Below are positions 1 to 7,118 of a DNA stretch of 13,631 bases, one piece after another. Origin of the DNA: Spirogloea muscicola (lineage: Eukaryota; Streptophyta; Zygnematophyceae; Spirogloeales; Spirogloeaceae). Under the pieces are notes generated by a model. It was not told the origin of the DNA. It saw nothing but the letters and a program-made list of their open reading frames with translations, and made no database searches. Location of the stretch: assembly GCA_009602725.1 (NCBI GenBank), contig WELB01000027.1, positions 896,510 to 910,140 of the forward strand, given 5' to 3'. A program made the position numbers and the translations under genes. Each line of letters opens with the position of its first letter. Position 1 is the first letter of the stretch.

Positions 1-440
1 TAGCACGGCCAGCCCGCGCGTGGACCGCATGAGCCAAAGAGCGCTGCAGCGAGACCGCCAGCCTCATCCGAAAGACCTGCGAGAGGGAGCCGGCAGCATT
101 GAAGCCTGGCGAACCCTGCCGCCGCTCGATGGCCTCCCGGGCAAGCCGCTGGAGGAGATCCAACCAGCCACTGCCAAATGCGCCGTGTACGTCAATGGCC
201 AGTGCCGCGAAGGCATCGCCTGGAGGGTGGTCAGAGTACTTGCGCTCCTTACTCCGAGCCGCCAGAGCGACCGCGTGCCCGACGAGCGTCGCGGACCTCG
301 CGGGTTGGCCGAATCAACGCACTCGGCAGTTACCACATCAGCGATGATGCGCGGACCTCCTCCGGGCGGGATGGCAACGAGGTCCGCGCCGGCGGGTGTG
401 AAGCTGTCCATCGGCGCCCCGCAGGATGGAGAGCACCGGG
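1..440 (-). mobile_element. Non-LTR retrotransposon fragment, RLE endonuclease C-terminus (copy 1, broken)
   Basis: Read on the minus strand this encodes, across at least two frameshifts, the C-terminal part of a restriction-like endonuclease domain as found in R2/CRE/NeSL-type non-LTR retrotransposons. Visible motifs in order are GADGQLHTRR (about 425-395), ADLVAIPPGGGPRIIADVV (the R-x-D ... D pair of the PD-(D/E)XK fold, about 395-335), GHAVALAA then KERKYSDHPPGDAF (the K...KY element, about 280-205), LAIDVHGAFG (about 205-175), and RMRLAVSLQRSLAHAVHARAGRA, which runs off the window start. The frame changes near 395 and near 285, so it is not a working gene. No reverse transcriptase domain is present in this copy. 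The family call rests on motif order and on several independent diverged copies in the window; an exact clade was not determined. Confidence 0.75.
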
Positions 441-1256
441 GTGATGCCCGTCCCAACTCCGCAACGGGGTCCCTCGGACGAGGCGTGTCGATCTGGTTGG
501 CGTCCCCCTGGGAGGTGGCAAGCGGCTCCTCATGGACGTCGTCCTAACCGACAGCTTCCGGACGAAGGGCCCCATTACTTCTGAGACCGGCTATGCCGTG
601 AAGGTGGCCGAACAGAAGAAGTTGCACAAGTACAAGGACCACCCGGCGGGTGATACCTTTCTCCCCCTGGTCATGGACATCCATGGGTGTTACGGGAGTT
701 GGTGGTCCTCGTTCTGCTGCTGGCCTCTCAAGCTGATCAGCGGCGCCGGAAACAGGGTGCAGCCCTCCCTCGGTGCCTCGGTGGCTCGGTGCCTTTGGGT
801 CTTGTTTCCTGCTACCGAATGCGTTCATCTATATGCCTGCAGCGGTACCAGGCGACTGCTTTGCATTGCCGAGGCTGGTCGCGCCCTTGCAGCAGCCTCT
901 GGTTTGCGCAGCGGGGTTGCTCTTCCTCCCCTCAGCTCATCTGACTTCCTACTGCTGACAGGGGGTATTAAGGGCGCCCTGTCTGCCTAGCCTTTGGCTC
1001 CGTCATGAACACCTGCATGCATCTGGCTGGCAATTTACAGCCGATTCTTTATTATCAGCAGCCGCATTCGCTCATCTGAATTCCTACTGCTGCCACAGGG
1101 GTGCTAAGAGCGCCCTGGCTGCCTAGCCTGTGGCTCCGTCATGAATACCTGTATGCATCTGGCTGGCTTTCACAGCCGCTCTTCTAAGATCAGCGGCCGC
1201 TTTCTTCTTCTTTTATTCTTCTTGTCCAACTTGTCTGGGCTGGCTTTTTACAGCCC
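441..1256 (+). mobile_element. Non-LTR retrotransposon fragment, RLE C-terminus plus 3' tail (copy 2, broken)
   Basis: The plus-strand copy starts at the same homologous point where copy 1 ends, so the two lie head to head. It reads VMPVPTP (near 442), TRRVDLVGVPLGGGKRLLMDVV (about 480-545), GYAVKVAEQKKLHKYKDHP (about 580-645) and LVMDIHGCYG (about 667-697). After a frameshift near 697 it continues LLLASQADQRRRKQ, YRMRSSI and LQRYQATALHC in another frame to about 955. The tail after the coding part holds two 135-nt direct repeats and a hairpin GGGCTG...CAGCCC at 1237-1256 of the type seen at the end of other copies. It is a pseudogene: frame breaks occur near 475 and 697. Confidence 0.75.
936..1205 (+). 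repeat. 135-nt tandem direct repeat in the retroelement 3' tail
   Basis: Two units start at 936 and 1071 with CTCATCTGA(C/A)TTCCTACTGCTG. Both carry GCCTAGCCT(T/G)TGGCTCCGTCATGAA at mid-unit and the small stem GGCTG...CAGCC (1025-1042 and 1161-1177). The units are diverged by scattered substitutions. The same sequence occurs on the minus strand at about 3160-3250, so this is an element 3' UTR module that was duplicated in copy 2. Confidence 0.85.
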
Positions 1257-1854
1257 TTGCCCCCTTCTGCCGTCTAGTATCCAGGCTTCGAGTAGCGACA
1301 TTTGTGTTGACCCGTGGTTCCTGAGCGGGTCAATTAGCAGTTGGTAATGTACGTCATCAGATGTGCCTGCCGTTGTACTTGGACAATTTGGCCTTCCATC
1401 CGCTCGATGCACGCAAGTCTTTCTTTGTAATCTCTTGCATAGGCGCCCTTTTCTGGGCATTCTTTCTTGCCTAGGGGCGAGGCTTCTGATAGACCAGCCC
1501 GCAAGAGACTGAACCAGCCCCAGTGGAGCCGGAAAGCGTGGAGCACTGCGGGTGCCTGCTTAGCCACCCCTTGGTCTGCAGCCGCAAGTCGCAGAAACTA
1601 GCAGCAGAAAACAAACAGCTTTTCCACAGCTGTTTTTTAATCTAATGTAAGGCACTGGCTGTGAGATGCCAGCCTAACGGAATATACAAGGATTCAGGAG
1701 AGAGCTTGCACTGCCGAAAGGGTTAGGCGGCAGCCAGGGTATGACTAGCACGTAGAAGCAAGGCATGTGCCAGGGAACGCTGCAGGGAAATGTACAGCCG
1801 CTTTGGATACACCAGGGTCTGAGAGCCTGCAGCGTTGAGGTCTGCATGCTACCC
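1257..1854. other. Stretch between element copies with no assignable gene
   Basis: No element coding motif was recognised here. The only open frame of note is on the minus strand at 1334-1567 (77 codons), with a lysine/glutamate/arginine-rich second half (KKECPEKGAYARDYKERL) that could form a helix. I recognise no family and see no splice or codon support, so it is not called a gene. The segment also holds a hairpin followed by a T-run and a TGTAA motif near 1613-1650, listed separately. Confidence 0.4.
1613..1650 (+). terminator. Hairpin with T-run and TGTAA, possible transcript 3' end
   Basis: AAACAGCT (1613-1620) and AGCTGTTT (1628-1635) form a perfect 8-bp stem with a 7-nt loop, followed by TTTT and then TGTAA at 1646-1650. 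TGTAA is the usual poly(A) signal of green algae. It may mark the 3' end of a transcript reading rightward from copy 2. This is inference from motif only. Confidence 0.35.
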
Positions 1855-2082
1855 ATGACGACGTTGGTACGCTGCACGTCTTGCAAGAGGGTGCAAGAGG
1901 TCAAGCGACCCAGCTTTAAAAGCCCCGTTGGGGTCGATGTCTGCATGAATTGCAAGGGCAGTCAATTAAAGCCAATTGCACTGTCCAGGCAAAAGAAATT
2001 GGCTTTCCCAAAGGGGGCAAGGGCTGTGAACAGCCAGCTTGAAAAGATTTGTAAGTTCCGAAGGGGCTCATTCGCTGTATGA
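1855..2082 (+). CDS. Small zinc-ribbon-like ORF at the left end of an element copy
   Basis: The 75-codon frame starts at ATG 1855, with an alternative in-frame ATG at 1846. Four cysteines are arranged as C7-x2-C10 and C30-x2-C33 (RCTSCKRV ... DVCMNCKG), a zinc-ribbon spacing, followed by a basic segment (LSRQKKLAFPKGAR). A diverged relative occurs at about 7005-7060 on the same strand, reading MN-stop-KGGQFKPI against MNCKGSQLKPI here. The protein sequence therefore appears to have been under selection in the family, and the fragment is probably part of the element coding region. The element downstream is in another frame from about 2039. No function is known to me. Confidence 0.45.
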   Translation: MTTLVRCTSCKRVQEVKRPSFKSPVGVDVCMNCKGSQLKPIALSRQKKLAFPKGARAVNSQLEKICKFRRGSFAV

Positions 2083-2835
2083 CGCCGTTGGGGTGCCAGA
2101 CGAGACCTTCCGCACGACCGTCCATCGCCTCTTGAGACTTCCCCCGCCCTGTCTTCAAGGAGTGCTGCAGTGCGCGTGCGGACAATGGACGACGGATGAA
2201 CTGGAATTGGCGGCACACGTCCTCCGCTGTGCAAATGAACGCAAGCAAACGGCTCCCTATGACCTCCTCAGGGTTGCCCTGTTCGGCAATTTCCTGGAGG
2301 CAGGGGATACGGTGGCGACCGAGAACACGTCCATCATGCCCTGCGAAAGGCTCATGGCTCAATACTCGGCAGGTCGACCTGGTGGCCACCATGCCAGGCG
2401 GTGGCCCCCGAGTCATTGCCGACGTGGTCACTACAGTTATGGTTAACCGCTCCAATCCGGGGCTCTCTGCCTCAAAGGCTGGAAATGCAGCTGCAATTAC
2501 CGCTCGTGGCAAAGAGGCTTGGTCCGTGGACCACCCGGAAGGATACGATTTCGTCCCACTGGCCGTCGATGTGCACGGGGCTTTCGGGCCTCAGTGGCTA
2601 GACCTGTTGACCCTCCTTGCGCGACACGCTGAGGCTTGCAGGCGAGGCGAGCAGACTGACTTCACTGCCGCTGGCTCGCAAGAGCGTATTTTGCAAGTGA
2701 TTCGCATGCGCCTGTCCATATCACTCCAGCAGCCCACGCCTTGCATCTGCGACCGTGCTTAGCTGCAGCCTTTGGCTTTCATCAAGGCTATCTGGCGGCT
2801 AGTCTGTCTGACTTGCGGCTCTTACTAGAGGCTAC
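2039..2835 (+). mobile_element. Non-LTR retrotransposon C-terminal region: zinc knuckle and RLE domain (copy 3, frameshifted)
   Basis: This is the longest view of the element's C-terminus. From about 2075 it reads DAVGVPDETFRTTVHRLL, a segment that resembles what usually precedes the zinc knuckle in RLE elements. Then comes CACGQWTTDELELAAHVLRC at 2171-2230, a C-x-C-x12-H-x3-C knuckle, then PYDLLRVALFGNFLEAG and ENTSIMP. A frameshift near 2345-2375 moves to the frame with QVDLVATMPGGGPRVIADVVTT, then KAGNAAA, VDHPEGYDFVPLAVDVHGAFG and QVIRMRLSISLQQ. That frame stops at 2760-2762. A further shift gives ASLSDLRLLLEA near 2795-2835, matching the C-termini of the other copies. R-x-D and D residues of the nuclease are retained, but the K...KY element is altered. 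The reverse transcriptase domain is absent. Confidence 0.78.
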
Positions 2836-2935
2836 TGGTGATCATTCTACCGGGAAACCTTTGGGAAGGCAAGAGCTAGTGCAAAAGTGAGGCTACATGG
2901 ATTGAAGCCATATGTTAAGGTGATGTGTGACGCTA
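2836..2935. other. Junction segment after copy 3
   Basis: No gene or clear element motif is seen here. It joins the plus-strand copy 3 to the minus-strand tails that follow. A short string ACATGGATTGAAG resembles the zinc-ribbon-coding repeat near 7013, but the match is too short to rely on. Confidence 0.3.
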
Positions 2936-3045
2936 CTACCCGCGAGTGAGCAACATATAAACACGAAAGGCTAACTTGAGGAGCTGGAGCGCTGCCACCG
3001 AAGCGAGTGACCTGTCTTAGAGTGCACCCTGCACGCTGCTACATT
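2936..3045 (-). mobile_element. Retroelement C-terminal coding remnant (copy 4)
   Basis: On the minus strand this matches the stretch at 7119-7215: the shared string runs GCTCCAGCTCC(T/C)CAAGTTAGC and ends in a remnant of the terminal LTRG(Y)-stop (LLTRG-stop near 2936-2950). Only the last few dozen codons remain, so the copy is strongly 5'-truncated. It lies directly downstream of another minus-strand tail, giving a head-to-tail array of truncated ends. Confidence 0.6.
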
Positions 3046-3112
3046 GCTAGAGCATGTGAGAGCTGCAAAGTAGGTGCGAGCCACATTCCGTAACATGCAA
3101 CAGAGGTGGTCT

Positions 3113-3250
3113 CCTCGGGAGAAGTGCGCGCCCATAGAGAATAGGGCCGAATGGCGCAAAAATGGAATGCGGCTGCTGATATTGAAGAACCGGCTGTGAA
3201 CTGCCAACCAGATGCATACAGGTATTCATGACGGAGCCAAAGGCTAGGCA
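3113..3250 (-). mobile_element. Retroelement 3' UTR tail (copy 5)
   Basis: On the minus strand this carries GCCTTTGGCTCCGTCATGAA, then the CAGCAGCCGCATTC block found at 1051-1070, and ends with CTATGGGCGCGCACTTC, the same end signature as the tails at 3735-3760 and 9245-9262. No coding part is attached, so this is a 3' end only. Confidence 0.65.
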
Positions 3251-3284
3251 GAAAAATGGGGAGAGGGAGAGCAGAGGGGGCGGG

Positions 3285-3430
3285 GAGAGATGGCTCGCTC
3301 GTAGAAAAAGAGGGGCCAGCAAAGCCAGCCCAGAAAAGCCCATAAAAAACCGGGGTTGGGAAAGGCAGCCCTCGGGTGTATTAGGAACAAATGTAGGCCA
3401 AAAGGCCAAGTATAAAGGCAAGCACATCTC
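3285..3430 (-). mobile_element. Retroelement 3' UTR tail with terminal hairpin (copy 6)
   Basis: On the minus strand, GGGCTGGC-TTT-GCTGGCCCC (3312-3331) forms a stem with G.T pairs. It is followed by CTCTTTTTCTACGAGCGAGCC, a diverged form of the common 3' end CTCTTTTCTATGGGCGAGC. Tail copy 5 follows at once in the same direction, so these are nested or tandem truncated ends. An open frame through here (3047-3427 minus) has no family features and is treated as chance. Confidence 0.6.
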
Positions 3431-3555
3431 AAGATCTACATAAGTTACAGCAGATTGACACGCTCAATAACCACAGGTGAGAAAGAAGGGCACTAATCGA
3501 TGCATGCATAATAGATGCCAGAGAAGGAGCCAATCTGCCACGGAGGTAGTTCTTG
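3431..3555. other. Short unassigned segment between opposed element tails
   Basis: Neither a gene nor a confident element motif is visible. It separates the minus-strand tail (copy 6) from the plus-strand tail (copy 7). Confidence 0.3.
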
Positions 3556-3558
3556 TAA

Positions 3559-3765
3559 TGGCTCTCCATTTTCGCACGGCGATGGTCGTCACCTGCGGGT
3601 ATTGAGCTTCCTGTGGTTTCGTCTTGTCTAGTTGTCTAGATGGCTAGCTGTTTGTTTGTTTCACTTCTTTTCGGCACCTGTTGTAGCTCTTTGCATTTGT
3701 CCGATCTTTTTGGCTGGCTCCTGCCAGCCCCTCTTTTCTATGGGCGAGCTCTTTCTTCCTGATGG
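3559..3765 (+). mobile_element. Retroelement C-terminal stub and complete 3' UTR (copy 7)
   Basis: The frame ends VVTCGY-stop (stop 3603-3605), matching the LTRGY-stop of other copies. The UTR then reads GAGCTTCCTGTGGTTTCG, CTAGTTGTCTAGATGGCTAGCTG, GGCACCTG and the hairpin at 3712-3729, and ends CTATGGGCGAGCTCTTTCTTCC near 3765. The same sequence lies inverted at 6775-6940. The tail points toward the tRNA/dehydrogenase island. Confidence 0.75.
3712..3729 (+). repeat. Conserved element 3' UTR hairpin (7-bp stem, 4-nt loop)
   Basis: GGCTGGC (3712-3718), loop TCCT and GCCAGCC (3723-3729) form a perfect stem. The same stem with loop TTCT is on the minus strand at 6805-6822. Relatives are at 1237-1256, 3312-3331, 7461-7478 and 9219-9235. 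It sits about 10-20 nt before the ATGGGCGAGC end signature in the best copies. Confidence 0.8.
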
Positions 3766-3849
3766 TCGTTGCCCAGCCCGACACAGCTGACGAAAACCTT
3801 CCAATTTAGCGTGCATCAATTGCAATATCGCGGAAGCAGGCGAAGCCTG

Positions 3850-3910
3850 CAGCTCTAAAGTGCGCGACGGGCATCGCCTTCAGCTCCGATATGCGCGACG
3901 AGCATCGGAG
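3850..3910 (+). repeat. 31-nt imperfect tandem repeat
   Basis: Two adjacent units start CAGCTC and share (T/A)GCGCGACG(G/A)GCATCG, at 3850-3880 and 3881-3910. The function is unknown. It lies about 60 nt downstream of the tRNA gene's 3' end. Confidence 0.6.
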
Positions 3911-3947
3911 AGAACACCACGACCGGCAAGTTACCTGTTACCAATTC

Positions 3948-3951
3948 AAAA
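3948..3951 (-). terminator. RNA polymerase III terminator of the tRNA gene
   Basis: Four T residues on the minus strand lie 17 nt past the tRNA 3' end, as expected for Pol III termination. Confidence 0.6.
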
Positions 3952-3968
3952 GTCACGGACCTGGCTAC

Positions 3969-4040
3969 TGCCGAAAGAGTGGATCGAACACTCGACCTTC
4001 TGTTTACAAGACAGATGCTCTACCACTGAGCTATTCCGGC
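3969..4040 (-). tRNA. tRNA-Thr (anticodon TGT)
   Basis: The 72-nt minus-strand sequence folds as a complete cloverleaf. Acceptor GCCGGAA pairs with TTTCGGC (one G.T), with discriminator A. The D arm is GCTC-AGTGGTA-GAGC. The anticodon arm is TCTGT-CTTGTAA-ACAGA, with TGT at the anticodon position. The variable loop is AGGTC and the T arm is GAGTG-TTCGATC-CACTC. The internal A box (TAGCTCAGTGG) and B box (GTTCGATCC) needed for Pol III are intact, there is no intron, and CCA is not encoded, as usual for nuclear tRNA genes. Confidence 0.95.
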
Positions 4041-4303
4041 GGCAGCGACACCACATGGCTGCCTGACGCTAATATCACGGAAAGTCTGGCATGCGGGTTT
4101 TTTGGGACTTATTTCGCGATCGCGACAAGACGGGATACATAGGACTAGGATGTTGGAAGGTAACAAATATGCAAACGACAGGATGCATCTTGGTCAGGAT
4201 GATGATGAAGTTTTACATCTGAAGACAGTATAAGGTGTCAATATGACTAAAAGGTTGATCAAAAATTGACTCGGCAATCTTAATGAAAGTTCCTCTATAT
4301 CTG
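4041..4303. other. Intergenic region between tRNA-Thr and the dehydrogenase gene
   Basis: It holds the probable 3' UTR of the dehydrogenase (minus strand, from 4303 to about 4200) and the 5' flank of the tRNA gene. A 12-bp palindrome TCGCGATCGCGA lies at 4114-4125. No gene is seen. Confidence 0.6.
4213..4217 (-). terminator. TGTAA poly(A) signal candidate for the dehydrogenase gene
   Basis: TGTAA on the minus strand, about 87 nt past the stop codon, matches the poly(A) signal typical of green algal nuclear genes. Confidence 0.6.
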
Positions 4304-6578
4304 TCACTTATTGGCACCCTGAAAATTGACGGGCTCATCCGCCACCGTCTCCACAGCCCTGCCACAATAAGCTCCCTCATAGACTGCCGAGAAGTCCTTG
4401 TTGCCCAGCCCCTCCTTGCACATCCGCTTGTACCTGCCGCCTGGTACAACTTTAGCATGGGCAAATAAAGGACCCACACACAGATGATAAAGCTTGTAGG
4501 AGTGTCCTTAGCAGTCCCTGTGACGTGTGTGCTTGGCTGGCGGCATTGTGCATTCATTGGCATACATTAGAAGGGGGGGAGCGGGGGAGGCGGGGCCGAG
4601 GTTTGGATCTGCTGTGAGAGTTGGTTAAATAGCTCACAATTCGAGGGCTTGGGTTGCAAGTGGCAGAGGCGACCCAGCACCCCCCGCAGCCTCCATAACA
4701 AGGGCGAGGTCCTTAGCCTGCCAGCCATAAGTGCAAGGCGGACTGAGAAAGGACACATGATTACTGACACACAGATGGCAACCACTGGGTGTGAAGAGGA
4801 GCAGCAACAGACACACCGAGTAGATGAGGAAGAGCACACCATCAGATGAGTAGCAAAGCCGCCTTCATAGCCGTGAGATGCTGGCACGTCTTTCATCACT
4901 CCAGGTACAGGGTTGTAGGTGTCACTGGAAGCAACAACCGTCTTCCACAAGAATCTCACATTGCAGATCTCAAGCACCAGCACAACCAGTCAATGCTCCA
5001 CAAGCGGCAACTGTAGTGCATGCCAGAGCCGTCCCTGGGAGAAGGAAGTCACAGATGCTCGCCAGGTCCTACCTGCTCCAGCACCGTGCTGACGATGTGT
5101 TGAATATATGCGCAAGTAGTTGAAGGTCAAGCCCGAGCTTCTGGCCCAGTGCCATGGCCTCGGCCACTGCCGCCATTTGCACGCCCAGCGCAGCATTGTT
5201 GCAGAGCTTGGCGGCCTGAGCAAGGATGCCAAGTGGGCCAGTCAGAGTCGCCACCGGCTCAGCTTGGTCCGGCAGCTGACTATAGCAGCAACAGAAGTGC
5301 GGGCCACCACATTCAGGTCATCGTCATAGTGAGCATGCACGTTGCCGTGGCACAGGAAATAGGGACTGGCGGAGCTACAGGGAATAGGGACTGACAGCTC
5401 CGCTTGAGGTGCGCCCGCAATGGAGGACGCGTTGCCCCATGCAGAGCAGCACAGTGCGGGCCGAGTTGACGCCCTCAACAGAGCCGCCAACCTTTTGCGC
5501 CACACGGCGGCCTGTTCAGACTGAGACTGCCTGTTTTCCACGTGCAGCCGAAAACAATTACCCCTGCATTTGCAAGGGATGCTTCAAGGCGTCTTTCTCA
5601 CATAGCATCGCGTGGCACCTTGCGTGTTCATAAGCATTGCTTGAGTTAATGATGCAAATCAACTCTTTGTGCACAGGGGCCGCGGTGGGTACCATGAAGG
5701 TGAGCGTGGCAGCCTCGGCACCTCCTACTCCACCAGAGACTGGAGCATCCAGCAACACAGGCTTGCCGTCCCAACCTACAGCTTCTAAGCGTGCAAGGCT
5801 AGAAGCGACTGTGAGAACGGCATGTAGCTTACGAGAGGCTCGCGAGTACCCGTAAGTAGGGAAGGCTCTTGGGGCGCGTACTCGAGTCCGCCAAGAGGTT
5901 GCACTGGCTGGCCATGGCGGCCAACATGTGGCAGGTACTTGGCCCCACGGTTGAGGCATCAATTAGCAGGCCGGGCCGCAGCGGCGAGGCTGTCTGCAGC
6001 AGCTGCCGATAGACGGCCACCACCTGAGTTTCTCACGAAGGCCAACCTCGCGGGCTCTCAGGCCGCCTGCACCAGCTGGTGGCCACCGGCTGCTGCCAGC
6101 TCGGAAGCGGCGAACTCGGGGGGAAATGTTGGAGACCTGTGCTGCAGAAGGCAGCATTGTGATGATGACGTCGCTGTGCTCGGCCACCGCGGCCGGGGAC
6201 TCGGCGGCCCGGGCACCCTTGTCGCGCAGGGCGTCCATGGCCCTCGGGTTGCTGCACGGCAGCTCGCCCGAGAGCAGGCAGCGCCGGGGGAGCAGGCGGG
6301 AGCAGGTGACTCGACGGCCGGCGAGCGGAAGCAGCCAGGCCAGGCAGCAGGCAACGGGAGCGGCTGGGAAGGCGACGGGCGAGGCACCAGTCGTGCACGG
6401 TGAGGGGCCAGCCGGCAGCGAGGAGGTTGGCGGCCATGCGGGAGCCCATGTTGCCCAGGCCGACGAAGCCCAGCGGCGTGGCGGGCGCAGGCGCANCAGG
6501 CGAGTGGGAGGCGCGGGCAAAGGCAGGGGGCGGGCGCCGGCGCGGCAGCAGGAGGCGGCGCGCGGCAGCTGGCGCCAT
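4304..6578 (-). CDS. HIBADH: 3-hydroxyisobutyrate dehydrogenase, mitochondrial (9 exons)
   Basis: Catalyses NAD-dependent oxidation of 3-hydroxyisobutyrate to methylmalonate semialdehyde in valine breakdown (EC 1.1.1.31); family members act in mitochondria. Exons found by hand: 6578-6388, 6251-6137, 6023-5882, 5784-5693, 5491-5396, 5215-5073, 4924-4840, 4717-4638, 4433-4304. All junctions keep phase and sum to 358 codons with the stop, normal for the family. The N-terminus is Arg/Ala-rich without acidic residues (residues 1-26), like a mitochondrial transit peptide. The Rossmann signature [16 protein letters not shown] is at about residues 37-52, the substrate-loop motif [13 protein letters not shown] at about 161-173, the catalytic-lysine motif AAKLCNN at the start of exon 6, then YNPVPGVM and C-terminal KDFSAVYEG. 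The active-site loop reads [11 protein letters not shown] where CGxxGxGQxAK is usual. The first two exons are very GC-rich and one base in exon 1 is N. Several donors are weak (GTCTCC, GTACCC). Related beta-hydroxyacid dehydrogenases are possible, but DAPVSGG with YNPVPGVM fits HIBADH best. Confidence 0.94.
5352..5393 (+). repeat. 17-nt direct repeat inside a dehydrogenase intron
   Basis: ACAGG(A/G)AATAGGGACTG occurs at 5352-5368 and 5377-5393, within the intron and close to the donor at 5395. It looks like a small local duplication with no visible function. Confidence 0.55.
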
Positions 6579-6774
6579 GGCGCGCGCTCCCCCGGGCGCC
6601 GGCCGGCAGCCTGGCGTGAGCGAGGACAGCCCGCCCGAGTTGGCCTGCAACCGTAGCCACGCCAGCGGCCTCGTCTTCTTCGCCGCTCCCGCGGCCACCT
6701 TGTCCACCTGTTCTGGGCTGGGCTTACCCATGAGCTCACCGTTTCTTTGTTCCTTTTCCGTTGCCCTACAATCG
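6579..6774. promoter_or_regulatory. 5' flank of the dehydrogenase gene
   Basis: This short region between the dehydrogenase ATG and the inverted element tail must hold the 5' UTR and core promoter. It is GC-rich and the reading frame is open upstream of the chosen ATG, so an earlier start cannot be excluded; ATG 6578 is preferred because a transit-like peptide follows. No TATA box was recognised. Confidence 0.4.
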
Positions 6775-6985
6775 AGAAGAATGAGCCTCGCCCACAGAAA
6801 GAGGGGCTGGCAGAAGCCAGCCAAAAAAAACAAATGGACAAAATTGAAAGAGCCACACCAGGTGCTGAAACGAAGGGAAAACACACAGCTAGGCATCTAG
6901 ACAACTAGACACAGGCGGAACCATAGAAAGCTCAATACCCGCGGGTGAGCAACATTAGGTCAGAGTAGCTCGAAGCTGGAAAAGA
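6775..6985 (-). mobile_element. Retroelement C-terminal stub and 3' UTR (copy 8), inverted relative to copy 7
   Basis: On the minus strand it reads ASSYSDLMLLTRGY-stop (stop 6934-6932). The UTR then matches copy 7: GAGCTTTCTATGGTTCCG, CTAGTTGTCTAGATGCCTAGCTG, the GGCTGGC-TTCT-GCCAGCC hairpin (6822-6805), and the end signature GTGGGCGAGGCTCATTCTTC near 6780. The 3' end points at the dehydrogenase start codon, about 200 nt away. Confidence 0.75.
6805..6822 (-). repeat. Conserved element 3' UTR hairpin, second perfect copy
   Basis: A 7-bp stem GGCTGGC/GCCAGCC with loop TTCT on the minus strand. The stem is identical to that at 3712-3729 while the loop differs. Confidence 0.8.
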
Positions 6986-7004
6986 GAGAGAAGGCGCGCG
7001 GGGC

Positions 7005-7060
7005 ACATGAATTGAAAGGGAGGCCAATTCAAGCCAATACATTGTTCAGGCAGAGTCGAG
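7005..7060 (+). pseudogene. Remnant of the element's zinc-ribbon coding segment
   Basis: About 50 nt align with 1945-1995 at roughly three quarters identity (CATGAATTG(C/A)AAGGG...CAATT(A/C)AAGCCAAT). The translation gives MN-stop-KGGQFKPI against MNCKGSQLKPI, so one cysteine codon TGC has become TGA. It lies on the strand opposite to the neighbouring tails, inside what is otherwise the 3' flank of copy 9. Confidence 0.5.
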
Positions 7061-7118
7061 TGCAGACTAAACAATGCTACATAATACGGAGACCTAATCT
7101 AAGGTACCTAAGATGACA

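Noticed and set aside
936-1205. Possible LTR pair
   Set aside because: The two units are adjacent tandem copies of a 3' UTR module with no internal retroviral-type coding region between them.
1916-2512. 198-codon minus-strand open frame across copy 3
   Set aside because: It is antisense to the zinc-knuckle/RLE coding strand, whose conserved motifs are on the plus strand.
3228-3443. 71-codon plus-strand open frame, Lys/Arg-rich
   Set aside because: It is antisense to the element 3' UTR tails and has no recognisable features.
4114-4125. 12-bp palindrome TCGCGATCGCGA as a regulatory site
   Set aside because: It is a single occurrence with no repeat or spacing to a promoter, so no function can be supported.
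4567-4983. 138-codon minus-strand open frame
   Set aside because: Only the part at 4840-4924 is coding (exon 7); the rest reads through introns.
6126-6900. Plus-strand open frames of 166-176 codons antisense to the dehydrogenase
   Set aside because: They are Arg/Gly/Ala-rich translations of GC-rich antisense DNA without motifs or splice support.
5963-6904. Minus-strand open frames of 313 and 287 codons over the dehydrogenase 5' end
   Set aside because: They read through introns 1 and 2 in GC-rich DNA. The spliced model gives a full, phase-consistent enzyme; the open frames outside its exons show no family features.
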